Under the pieces are notes generated by a model. The model made no database searches. It saw only the letters and a program-made list of their open reading frames with translations, and was not told the origin of the DNA. Below are positions 21,016-31,095 of a stretch of 64,000 nucleotides of DNA, one piece after another. The stretch is from NCBI GenBank assembly GCA_030512295.1, contig JAULSR010000002.1:7316001-7380000 (forward strand). Reading direction: 5' to 3'. This DNA is from Bombardia bombarda. Lineage: Eukaryota; Ascomycota; Sordariomycetes; Sordariales; Lasiosphaeriaceae. Positions within the stretch are counted from its first letter, which is position 1; each line of letters starts with the position of its first letter. The position numbers were made by a program, and so were the translations under genes.

Positions 21016-22166
21016 ATGGGTGGCATAGCGGACCACGAGGCGGAAGCCATCGTTATCATTGAGCGCGTGTGCTCCGCCTTCTCCCTGATTGGATGTCTGT
21101 TTGTTATCGTCACCTTCAGCCTCTCGCCCGCCTTCCAGAAGAGGGCAATCAACCGGCTCGTCTTTTATGCCACCTTTGGCAACATGCTCAGCAACGTCGC
21201 CACTCTTATGGCCAGGAGCTTCATCCTCGACGTCGATTCGTTTCCGTGCCAGCTTCAGGCCTTTTTGATCCAAGTGTAATAGACCACCACCCTTCTATCC
21301 ATCACATACTCAATCCCCTTGTTGACGTTATGGCAACCAGCTTCTTGCAGAGCGACGCATACTGGGCCCTAACAATGGCCATCAACGTCTACCTGACATT
21401 TTACCACAAGTATGACGCCAGACAACTCAGGAAGATGGAGAAGTGGTACTTTGTCTGCTGCTACGGCCTGCCCTTGATCCCCGGACTGGCATTCATCTTT
21501 GTCAAAAACCACTCGGGCCGCGTCTTTGGAAACGCAGTCCTGTGGTGCTGGATCCGTTCAGAATGGGAAATCTTACGTATCGTTACATTTTACCTTCCAG
21601 TGTGGTACGACTCAGCAACACCTCTCCTTATATCTTTCTCCAAGTCGTGTTACTCACCAGACCACACAGGGTCGCTATTCTCATCACAATCGTCATCTAC
21701 ACGAGAGCCGGCAGCGACATCTACCGAATGCGCAGGCGGATGATGCACCTCAGGTCGCCGGCGTCAGCATACGCGCCTGCGGAGCCCTTTGCCCCCGGCG
21801 AGTTTGCCGCCTTCAAGACCACCGAGATCTTCCACACTACCGAAATCATCCAGAAGCCAGCTCGCTCCACAACACTGTCTACCAGCACCAGCGTAACACC
21901 CGAGCAAGTGACAGCAGCAACAGCAGGCCAACACAGTAGTCCCCCTGCGCAAGATCCCGACATATCCTACTCCGTCACCATCTCAGCCGACATCCCCGCT
22001 GCCACCCCCGACGACGACAACGACTCTCTCGACAACCCCAAGACAACAGGCGGTGGCGCCCAAAGAAACAAATCCCCCATCGCATCCCCCCACATCTCCA
22101 GCCCCCCATCCACAAACTACCACCACCACCAAGCCATACTCTCCCAAACCCGCCAACGCCGCAACG

Positions 22167-22239
<73 letters not shown>

Positions 22240-22630
22240 CGCCGGCGCCTGGCCCTACGCCAAATGCGCCATCCTCTTCTTCAGCGCCCTGCTCATCACC
22301 TGGATCCCCTCGTCGGGCAACCGCGTCTACAGCATGGTCCACAACGGCGACATATCCAAACCCCTGTACTTTGCGAGCGCCTTTGTCCTGCCGCTGCAGG
22401 GGTTCTGGAACGCCATTATCTATACAGTCACGTCGTGGACGGCGTGCAAGTCGCTGTGGAAGGGCGCGCTGCTTTCGCGCACGACGATTGGCGATATCTC
22501 GCTGGTAGCGAGCAGTCGGCGGGGGGATACGGGGCCGACGGGCGGGCGGTGGACGAAGACGGGGGATGGGGCTAGCTTGGAGGAATTGACGGGGAGGGGG
22601 GAAAGGGGAGGAGGGAGGTTGGATGTTTAG
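21016..22630 (+). CDS. cAMP receptor-like seven-transmembrane GPCR
   Basis: Exons 21016-21275, 21341-21604 and 21670-22630 (two 65-nt GT-AG introns) encode 494 residues with seven membrane helices in the pattern of the cAMP receptor-like (Dicty_CAR) GPCR class: IERVCSAFSLIGCLFVIVTF (TM1), RLVFYATFGNMLSN (TM2), DAYWALTMAINVYLTFYHKYDA (TM3), VCCYGLPLIPGLAFIF (TM4), TFYLPVWVAILITIVIY (TM5), AILFFSALLITWIPSSGNRV (TM6) and FVLPLQGFWNAIIY (TM7). The third inner loop is very long (over 170 residues) and holds a run of about 24 asparagines. Such receptors signal through G-alpha/adenylate cyclase in fungal development; the ligand is unknown. The start at 21016 gives a short outer N-terminus; no better ATG is in frame. 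Confidence 0.9.
22169..22240 (+). repeat. (AAC)24 microsatellite coding poly-Asn
   Basis: Twenty-four perfect AAC codons lie in the third intracellular loop of the GPCR. Uniform codon use indicates replication slippage and likely length variation between strains. Confidence 0.97.
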
Positions 22631-23402
22631 GGGACTCAAGGCGGCTCTTTTGTTGTGTTTGTCTGGTGTTTATTTGTTGTATACCCCTTTTTTTGGTTTT
22701 GGTGTTTTGATTTATAGGTACTACAAAGAAGTATATATGCTCTTTGCGGAGTAGGTGTTATAAACATGTTTTACTAGCATTGAAGATCTGATAAACCCGA
22801 CGTAATCCAAGAGGCAGGTGAGGGATAAAGACAAGCAGACTCAATAAAGTTCAAACCCCTCGTCACCAAAACATTATTGTCATGATAGACACAGTAAGCA
22901 ACGTCAGTAATACAACACCCACGTTACACGTTGAATCTACTAGCGCTTACAAACCTGGCGATCACCAGCACTACACGACTATACCCATCTGGCCATTACT
23001 GATAGATCCTTACGGTTTCAGGTATCGCAGGCGAGGGCTGACACATACAACAGCTGACAGCCCTCTTAATAAGGAATCGCCCTATTGATGCCTTGAGATC
23101 AGCTACCTTGTCTAGCATCAATAACCCTATGCTACTCTACATACTGGGATGTTCAAGGGGGGCTGGAGGAAACTGACATATACACACTTACTCAGCTCGT
23201 TGTGCGATGTACCCCATGCCCATATACACATGCCGAGATTTCCGTGCTCAGTCTCTTATGATCGTCGCGTCGTCATTTGACTGATGATATATAACCATCT
23301 CTGTCCGCCGAAGGAGTAATACACGCCCCTTCAACTGACCCTCCCTCCTCCGTATAGCACGCCCTTCCTTCCCATCGTATGCCTCACAACCCACCACCCA
23401 AA
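22631..23402. other. intergenic
   Basis: The segment holds the 3' region of the GPCR gene and the promoter of the beta-helix/lectin gene. I see no gene in it. Confidence 0.5.
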
Positions 23403-25001
23403 ATGAAGTCCACTCCCCTCCTCCCCAGCCTCCTCGCCCTCCTCCTCCACACAACCCTCTCGACCGCAACTTGCCTCCCCACCGGCACAACCGCCACAAC
23501 CATCAACGCCCTCCTCTCCTCCGGCGGCCCCAACACCCTCATCTCCCTCTGCCCCTCCACCACCATCCCCCTCACCTCCACCCCCATCATCTTCACCGCG
23601 CCCGGCCAAGAACTCTCAACCCAAGGCTACCCCACCGACTCCACCCGCGCCCTCATCATCATCCAGCCCGGCAGCACCGTCACCTCGGCCATCCGCGGCA
23701 ACTGGCAGGACAACGTGCGCGTGCTCAACGTGCAGATCGACGGCAACCGGCCCAACGCCGGCTATCTCGGCGGCGATGCCCTCCTCGAAATGGGCGGCGG
23801 CACAACCGGCCAGACGGTCGCGCACTCCGTCATCAAGAACACCCGCAGCTGGAGCTGCTTCCACCTGATCGGGTCCGGGCAGGACGACAACCCGTGCCGC
23901 AACGCCAACGTGACCTTCAACGAGGTCGGGCCCTGCGGGCAAGAGGGGACTGATGCGGAAGGGAATGGGTTGTGGGCGGATGGGCTGAGTATTGAATGTG
24001 TGGATAGCTTGGTGGCGGACAATACCGTGACGGGGTCGACGGACGGGGGGATTGTGATTTTCGGGGCGCCGGGGTCGCGGTTCTTGCGGAATGTGATTAC
24101 CTCGTCGGAGACGGAGCTGGGGTTTGGCGGGATCAACATGGTGGATCCTTCGTATGGGGGGAATTATTCGGGCGTGGTGGTGGATAGTAATGTGATCCAG
24201 GGGGTGGGCAGCGGGTTGTTTGAGCTGGGGATTGGCATGGGGAGTCAGATCTGGTCGAACCCGCATGACCTAGAAAACTTTGGGCCGACGACGGTGACGA
24301 ATAATGTCTTTAGGGGGAGCGTGGGGTTTTCGATTGTGATTAATGGCTGGTTTGGGGGGCTTACTGTACGTTCTCGTTGTTTCCCTTCCCCCTTAACCAA
24401 CATCCATACTAACCCCCGACAGGTAACAGGCAACGACGTCTCCGCCATCACCACCCCCTCCTCCTCCTTCGCCGACCCCTCCTCCTGCGGCCCGCAACAA
24501 CAAGTCTCCTTCAACGCCAACGAGCAGCTCATCATCTACCCGCCCGGCGTGCAGGGCCCGTCCACCATCCAGCCCCAGTTCACCTCCATCCCCAACAACG
24601 CCAGCAACTGGCTCTGCCTCGGCCACCCGCTCCCGACCCAAACGTCCTTTGCCCCTGGCGGACTATCCGTCACGGCCAAAGTCTCGACGGTCGTGCAGCT
24701 GCGCAACTTTCACGTGCAGGTCCAAAGCGACGGGAACCTCGTCGGCATCGACACCACCAACGGCGTGTGGACCGTCAAGTGGGCGAGCAGCAGCTCTTCG
24801 AGTGCCTGTGGCGCGGATGGCTCCTTGTGCCATATTGAGTTTGGAGGAGACGGAAACTTTGTCCTGTATGATGGAGATGGGCCGCTCTGGAGCTCGGGCA
24901 CGTCGGGGACGGGGCAGACGCTGACGTTTTTGAATGCGGCGCCGTGGGTGGTTGTTGCGGGGGCGGGAGGGCAGACGCTGTGGACGATTGCGGATCTATG
25001 A
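23403..25001 (+). CDS. secreted right-handed beta-helix protein with C-terminal bulb-lectin domain
   Basis: Exons 23403-24365 and 24423-25001 (57-nt intron, GTACGT...CGACAG, which is in frame and so easily missed) encode 513 residues. The ATG at 23403 starts a good signal peptide (MKSTPLLPSLLALLLHTTLS); an earlier ATG at 23379 would spoil it. Residues about 30-340 show the repeating N-V-I/N-x-F pattern of a pectin-lyase-like parallel beta-helix. Residues about 400-513 resemble a D-mannose-binding B-lectin (bulb-type) domain, with two QxDGNxVxx-like sugar sites: VQSDGNLVGID and GDGNFVLYD. No polysaccharide-lyase catalytic set could be assigned. It may bind and act on plant or fungal polysaccharide outside the cell; the reaction is unknown. 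Confidence 0.82.
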   Translation: MKSTPLLPSLLALLLHTTLSTATCLPTGTTATTINALLSSGGPNTLISLCPSTTIPLTSTPIIFTAPGQELSTQGYPTDSTRALIIIQPGSTVTSAIRGNWQDNVRVLNVQIDGNRPNAGYLGGDALLEMGGGTTGQTVAHSVIKNTRSWSCFHLIGSGQDDNPCRNANVTFNEVGPCGQEGTDAEGNGLWADGLSIECVDSLVADNTVTGSTDGGIVIFGAPGSRFLRNVITSSETELGFGGINMVDPSYGGNYSGVVVDSNVIQGVGSGLFELGIGMGSQIWSNPHDLENFGPTTVTNNVFRGSVGFSIVINGWFGGLTVRSRCFPSPLTNIHTNPRQVTGNDVSAITTPSSSFADPSSCGPQQQVSFNANEQLIIYPPGVQGPSTIQPQFTSIPNNASNWLCLGHPLPTQTSFAPGGLSVTAKVSTVVQLRNFHVQVQSDGNLVGIDTTNGVWTVKWASSSSSSACGADGSLCHIEFGGDGNFVLYDGDGPLWSSGTSGTGQTLTFLNAAPWVVVAGAGGQTLWTIADL

Positions 25002-26179
25002 GTAGGTAGGCGAGATAGTATCATGAGGGGGAAAAAAAGGTGGTGTGGACTAAGACAGTAAAGGGATAAATAATAAACATAAAAGAAGCCCTATTCTAGG
25101 CCATAGTGGTCTTTATTTATGGCGACTTATGCTTCATGTTACACTCACGTAGCCGCAACAGCACACCTCACCCAGGTGAGGAGAGCGAGAGACTAAAGGG
25201 AAACTCTCCCATTGGCGCTTGGCTGTCCCGACAGACCGTTTTAGCCGTGCCTTGTGAGAGGTCCACGTTGGCAGGCAGTTGGCCGCAGAGGGGATTGTTA
25301 CCTTGCCCCAAGCCCGAGTCCCTGGATTTGGGCTGCTAGACTTATCGTTCCTGGGTAGGGGTCAGTCCGTTGCTACCCACTCTCCTGGTTGTGACTGGGC
25401 GCCTGTGTGGAATCTTGACTTCGGGTCTGCAAGGTGTCCAGAGCTTGGCTTGGTAGCGGCTGGGCCCGACCCGGTCTCTCCCGATGCATGCCGAAGCTCT
25501 GGGGCGGGATGTTACCTCCTGCAGTCCACCTAGTATCTTTAGTAGTACCTTGGTATATTAGAGTCTAGTAGGTAATCCTTCATGAATATAATGTCCCTTG
25601 TTGTGTTCTAGCTCTCATATTAGTCCCCTTTTCTTCCACATCTCACATTCAAGGATTGGAACCATTGTCATGTCCATGTGGGATGATCTGATCCAGTTTG
25701 TATCATAAAGAATTGGCCGTGCTAATATTGCTAAATATTCCAGAATTAAAGTGCCACAAAGAGCCACCCAGATCCGTAGTGCTACTCTAAGATACCGAAA
25801 GATAGAATATGAATGAGAAAATATAAAGTGGGGATGTCATCGGGATGTCTACCAACCATCAAATTGGTGCTCCTCGTTGTCTGTCGTTGTCGTCGAATGG
25901 TGGGTTTGCCCCTCCCTGTCCACCTAGTGAAGGTGTTCTGTTATTTCATTATCTAGCAATGTTCCGCCAAAAGGATGCGGCCACCAGGGCTTTCTCATCA
26001 TGCTCTGATTTCAAATCGCTGCAGCTATTACCTGACGTTATGGTTTTCCTTCTCCCCGAGCCAGGGGATTCAAATGAGTGGACGGAGTGAAAATGTTATG
26101 ATTCCCGCTCTTTCTTATACGGCCGCATGTTTTCCTTTTCCTGCGGCTGGCTGCAGCATCCGTCTTTAATGCCCCAGCA
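25002..26179. other. intergenic region containing a GC-rich hairpin cluster
   Basis: No coding gene is seen between the convergent beta-helix/lectin and GH94 genes. The unusual block at about 25150-25532 is listed separately. The remainder is AT-richer. Confidence 0.5.
25155..25532. other. possible structured non-coding RNA or relict element
   Basis: This GC-rich block in AT-richer surroundings contains several inverted repeats in close order: CCTCACC/GGTGAGG (25166-25172 and 25175-25181), TGGGTAG/CTACCCA (25352-25358 and 25373-25379), and a long stem CCAGAGCTT-GGC / GCC-G-AAGCTCTGG (25438-25449 and 25490-25502). No long open frame or coding bias is present. It does not match 5S, tRNA, U6, U3, or RNase P and SRP consensus motifs that I can recognise. 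It could be an unnamed RNA gene or a decayed non-autonomous mobile element. The strand is unknown. Confidence 0.35.
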
Positions 26180-28555
26180 CTACTGTGGCACTAAGACGAC
26201 AAGCTGGTATGTCTCGCCGGCCTTGATATTTGTGATGCGCGGTTCAGGCAAGGTCTTGTTCCCATGCTTGACCGTCACACCCTCGACGGCATCGCGGCGA
26301 ATGTCAAGATGGAAAGTGGCGCCGCGGAACAGTCTAGTGACCTTGATCGAGTTCCAAGCGCTTGGCAGTTGGGGTCGGATCACAAGACCATCCGCATCAC
26401 CACGCAGGCCGCAGAGACCCTCGATGAAGCAGCGGTAAGCCCACGAGACAGTACCCGTGTTGAACAGCTGGCTTGATCGGCCGGCGGTGCGCGGGAACTC
26501 GCGCCAGGCACCGCGGTAGTAGTTCGGAATGTAGATGGGCAGCTGACCACGCTGGCGATAATCGGCCTCGTTCGGGCCGGGAAGCAATTGGCGGAGCAGC
26601 TTGTAGGCTCGGTCTTGCTGACCACCGAGGCTATACAGACTGTGGATATAAAAGACTCCCGCATGGTTGTACACGGCACCATTCTCTGCCGATCCAATCG
26701 CCTTTTGTGTCACCCTCCCAATATCCTCGCGCATCTTGGTAAATGGGGGTGCAAACATCAGAACACCATACGGGGTGCCGAGCTGGGCATCAACCTGTGG
26801 CAACATCTTCTCAATCTGCGATGGGCTTGCAGCACCACTCAGGATGGAATATGTTTGGGGATTGAGCCAGATACGCCCTTCAGGGTCGCTCTTGATGCCA
26901 AAGGTAACGTCATCGTCCGTAATGCCGCGGGCGAACCACTGGCCATCCCAAAGATGCTTATTGACAGCGGCGTTACACTCGTCCGCGCCGGCGCGGAAGT
27001 GCTTGGCAAGCTCGGTCTCTCCTTCATGCTCGCAGACTGAGGCCCAGAGCTTGCAGGCGTATGCAGTCGCCAGCGTGAGCCAGCCAGATACACCTCTGCC
27101 CTTGTAGCCGACCATGTTCATGGGGTCACACCAATCACCCTGGGCAATGTAGCTGAGGCCACGGGCATCCCGTGCCTTGAGCAACCAGTCCATGGAACGA
27201 CTGAATCGCTCAAACACTGTGAAGTTGTCGCCATTGGCAGCGCGCACAGGCTCTTTCAGCAAACCGTAATCGCCTGTCTCAGAAAGATATACTTCCAGTG
27301 TGACTGGCAGCCACACGCAGTGGTCCGTATGTGGGATCTGGTTGATGTACTTGAGCTCGGCGCCTTCCACTAATAAGATGCCATCAGGCATGGCGCCATT
27401 TGCCTCCTGCTGAGAAACTGCAGTCACAAAGGACTTGCGGGCGACCTCAGGCTTAATAAAGTTCATGCCCATGTTGTCCTGAAGATAGTTGCGTGTCTGC
27501 GGGTCGGTGGTGAGGCGGTTCACGTCGCCATGATAGTAGACCTGGCGAGGTAGCCAGTTGTTGACGAAGTTGTCGAGATCCTTGTCAGGGGTCTCAATGC
27601 GCAGGCAGCCACGTCCGCGCTCCATGTAAGTGGCATAGTCAGCGGCAACTTGGTCAAATGCCGGCTTGCTCAGGTACTTGGCTCGCATGGCACCGATCTC
27701 GGCTTCGTCGTAGGCCGGGCCGAATAGGAAGCGAAACTCGCGCTGGTCTGCGGGTTTAAGCGCCAAACGGTACTGCACGGCGGCTGTTGGGGTCTCGTAG
27801 CGCGCGTCACCACCGCCCAGCTGCGGCTCCTGCAGGGCGGACGGATTGTGGATCCCCCCCTCGCCCTCAAACGACATCTGGTTGGTCTCGAACGAATCAG
27901 GCTTGGTCTCACACAAAAAGTACGTCTTGTCCTTGATGTACTTGTTCTTGAAGTACTCGGCTGCCTTCTGGTAGGGGGTGACGCTGCTGGCGACGACGCC
28001 AACCAGGTCGGGATTCCACTCGGCAGACTGGTTCATCCACGACATGTAGCCGATGGGGAAGTAAGGAGTCACGCTGATATTGCGCGGGCGGCCCGAAATG
28101 TTAGTGACCTTGATGGTCCACAACTCGGTCACGTCGTGGGTTGGCAGGCCCATGACCATCTCGACGCGGATGCCAAGGGACTCGACGACCCAGGCAACAT
28201 CGCTCTTGCCGACCGAGAAGACAAAGCGGTCAACCGGGGCACGGACGGGCTCATAGGGGGCCGAGAAGAGCTCGCCGGTCTCGTTGTCCTTGACGTAGAC
28301 GAAACGGCCCGGGTGGTGGGCATAGTAGTTCTGCTCAGGCTGCATGAAGGTCTTGGCCTCGATGTTGGGTGCATGAGCGTATTTTGCCGGCTCTGGCTGC
28401 ATGAACTGGGCAGTAGCAAAACCACGGCAGGTGAGCTGTATCATCATCTTCTGGTTCCAGAGGAAGCCAGCAGCCTTGGGCAGAGCCGTGGGACTGGTGA
28501 GCTCGTAGCGCTCTCCATTGTGCGTTGGACGTAGTATTGTCGCTTCTTTCCGCAT
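26180..28555 (-). CDS. GH94 glycoside phosphorylase, probable cellobionic acid phosphorylase
   Basis: The intact, intronless 791-residue protein belongs to GH94, inverting phosphorylases that split beta-glucosides with phosphate. The N-terminal beta-sandwich is followed by the (alpha/alpha)6 catalytic barrel; the general acid is Asp477 in AQGDWCDPMN. Conserved blocks include VNNWLPRQVYYHGD, RNYLQDNMG and RTAGRSSQLFNTGTVSWAYR. There is no signal peptide, so it works inside the cell. Among fungi the characterised GH94 of this type is the Neurospora crassa cellobionic acid phosphorylase, which turns cellobionic acid plus phosphate into glucose-1-phosphate and gluconate, using the product of cellobiose dehydrogenase and oxidative cellulose attack. 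Assignment to that activity rests on overall likeness from memory. The family is mainly bacterial. Confidence 0.88.
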   Translation of the reverse strand: MRKEATILRPTHNGERYELTSPTALPKAAGFLWNQKMMIQLTCRGFATAQFMQPEPAKYAHAPNIEAKTFMQPEQNYYAHHPGRFVYVKDNETGELFSAPYEPVRAPVDRFVFSVGKSDVAWVVESLGIRVEMVMGLPTHDVTELWTIKVTNISGRPRNISVTPYFPIGYMSWMNQSAEWNPDLVGVVASSVTPYQKAAEYFKNKYIKDKTYFLCETKPDSFETNQMSFEGEGGIHNPSALQEPQLGGGDARYETPTAAVQYRLALKPADQREFRFLFGPAYDEAEIGAMRAKYLSKPAFDQVAADYATYMERGRGCLRIETPDKDLDNFVNNWLPRQVYYHGDVNRLTTDPQTRNYLQDNMGMNFIKPEVARKSFVTAVSQQEANGAMPDGILLVEGAELKYINQIPHTDHCVWLPVTLEVYLSETGDYGLLKEPVRAANGDNFTVFERFSRSMDWLLKARDARGLSYIAQGDWCDPMNMVGYKGRGVSGWLTLATAYACKLWASVCEHEGETELAKHFRAGADECNAAVNKHLWDGQWFARGITDDDVTFGIKSDPEGRIWLNPQTYSILSGAASPSQIEKMLPQVDAQLGTPYGVLMFAPPFTKMREDIGRVTQKAIGSAENGAVYNHAGVFYIHSLYSLGGQQDRAYKLLRQLLPGPNEADYRQRGQLPIYIPNYYRGAWREFPRTAGRSSQLFNTGTVSWAYRCFIEGLCGLRGDADGLVIRPQLPSAWNSIKVTRLFRGATFHLDIRRDAVEGVTVKHGNKTLPEPRITNIKAGETYQLVVLVPQ

Positions 28556-31095
28556 CTTGACTTATTAAGCGAGTGTCACAGTGCAGGTGCAGATGTAGGT
28601 GTAGGTGTAAGATGTGTTGGATGTGTACGGGTTGGAAGAGGTGTTGACGACGGTGAAGGCAGTCGGTGTTATGGCGAGGAAGGTGTAGATGATGTCCTTG
28701 TGTGGTGCCTTGTCTCCTTCTAAGACTGGAAAGATTTTCGACTTGGAAGGGATTGGGGGATGGGAAACGAACGGGGTTGGGGTAGTCGGGCGGGTGCTAG
28801 GGGCAGTGGGACGGCTTTTTGTCGAGACGAAAGTTCAGAGGGCAGGAACGTTCGTCAAGGTTCGTGACCCAGAGTGGGCTGGCCATGGCATCGTCGTTTT
28901 GTTTGGTGCACTTCCGAAGGGGGCCACTGTCCTGCCCGTCTTAGGGGTAGGTGCTGCCCACACTCTCGCGCATCGACTCAGCTGACCGATCTGTCCCAAC
29001 AGTTCCGTCTGCAGGGGCTCGACCGGGAGAATGGCTGCATAAACTAGCTCACCGCCTCCCATGACTTGGCAAAAGAACGGGATCTAGTAGGAATTGTAAC
29101 TCGACTTGGCTGTGCAAGTACAACGAGGCAGGTGCGAGCTTCGTGGAGCGTCGTTGTGCCTGCCTGGTTGGTTGTGCCGTAATCCGCTGCAAAGGGGGAA
29201 GCTGCGACCTCCACACGCCATCCGCTAACCCACTATAACCCCGCCAATTGAGCCCTGTTGCTGACACGGGGACCATGGAACTGCCGTCCTGTCATTGCCG
29301 TGTAAGCAGCTTCGGTGCGGGCCCGTGGCCATTGTAGCCGTCCCATAGGTCGTGCGCGAAATATGGACCTTCAATTGCTGCTGCTGAGAGCTGCCTCTTG
29401 ACGGCGTGGGTTGTCGTTGATGGTGTGTGGTGTGTATGTGCGTGTATTGCGTGTGTCAATGTGTGAATGTGTGAGTGTGCGGCGGCATCGGACGAAAGTC
29501 GCGCTCCTTCTGCCTTTGTGCAGTTACAGGGCCGCTTGTGCAGCCCGGGGGGTCCCATTGCAGCTGCATATTATGGGGCGTTCGTCGCTCGCTGTTTCCC
29601 CGAGTTTTAGCCAGTGCACATCGGGAAGGAACCCCCACGGGACGTCCCACGGTTGAGACCTTGAAGGCCCGGTCCGTGTGCCTGTGTACCTTGACTTGGG
29701 TCTCATGACCTCGCTGGGCCAGACAAAAAAAAAAGGAGGCATTAACAAAATATTTTCACCGGAATTTGTCAAACCGTTGAGCCGGGCTTGGTTGGTCTTC
29801 TTTCTCCCTCTAGGCAGAAGCGCGATTGGACGACATTCACCAGTGTCGCGTCAGATGATTAACAGAAACTGCAGCCCACCCCGCCACTTGTGGCTCGCTG
29901 CGACTTGAGGCGAGCTCACGGCGCGATTGCTCCTTGGCTCACCTGGTCTGCCTTGGTTGGGTTTCTTGGGTGGCCCTGAACAGGTACATGCTGCATGGAG
30001 GATGCAGCGCTAAGCCCCTTTGAGTTGGGGGGCCGGGGAGAGAGAAGCTCGACCGAACATTCCGAGGAAGGATCGAATCGAGCTACGATTAAATTGATTG
30101 CGGCAAATTGTGTCGTTGATGAAGCCCCGCCTCAATTCACCTCCAGTTTCGCGTTTCAATATCAACCGCTTTGCTAAATGAAAAGAGGCAGAACAATCCG
30201 GGTTGGCCAAGCCGAAAGAAATGACATCACTTGGTACCAAGGACGCGTGTCGCAGTCCCAGAATCCACCAACCAGTCTTTACCAGTTCCCGGCAATCGCT
30301 ACTGCCAAGCTCGTAACGCCATGTACGGTATAAATAGCGCCCCTCCAGAAAGTGACCTACGAGCTTCATCGGAGGGCATTCGGACCTCGACCATTGATAC
30401 GGGGCCTCTTTTCGTATCTAGTAGTACGTATTTCTGGAATATATGTCGGATGCTGCCCGCGGAAGAGAGACGGGAAATGAAACGAGAATCAAGGCAGTGG
30501 TTCGCATAAATCACTCAAACTCGTCAACTGAAAGGCTCACACTCACGGCAGTCAAGGCAGCTCGGCATCGATTGCGAATTGCGAGGTTGGAATGGCAAAG
30601 CAGCACTCGGGAATGCCAAACCAGCCGGACGCAATGATGAGAGCCGCGTGCCTATTTTGGGCCCGGGGCATTTATTAAAAGCCGTTCGGGAGTTGATCGC
30701 GATCGACTTTTAATCGGGGCAATATCACCTTGATGTGGGGAAACATGTCTTTGATACCCGAGGCGGGACCGCGGCTGGGCGGGTACCCCATCCATGCACT
30801 CCATGTCCGGGGCAGTCCTCCCCCTTGCGCGCCACCATGCCTTGTGTCGGGTTACGGAATTATCTCCAGTCGTGTCCCTTGCTGACAACCGTGGCTGGCA
30901 GGCGGGTCGCAGATCTGATAGGCTACTTGTTCAACTGGGATACTGCTATCAATTTGAGCATGTTACTTACCTAAACCACCGGTTGACATGATGTGCCGGC
31001 GTTGATGGGGGTGGGCAATCTGCCATCCTGATTCCATACCTAGTCTTGGATCCACTCAACCTTCAACTTGAAACGAAAGAGGTCATTATATCATT
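28556..31095. other. long intergenic region
   Basis: I see no supported gene over about 2.5 kb. The part next to 28556 is the promoter side of the GH94 gene. A TG-rich tract lies at 29420-29490 and an A10 run at 29726-29735. Confidence 0.45.

Noticed and set aside
20550..21152. 200-codon minus-strand frame upstream of the GPCR
   Set aside because: No domain, overlaps the receptor's first exon on the opposite strand, composition not gene-like.
22053..22508. Poly-Thr frame across the AAC repeat
   Set aside because: It is an out-of-frame reading of the poly-Asn microsatellite in the GPCR.
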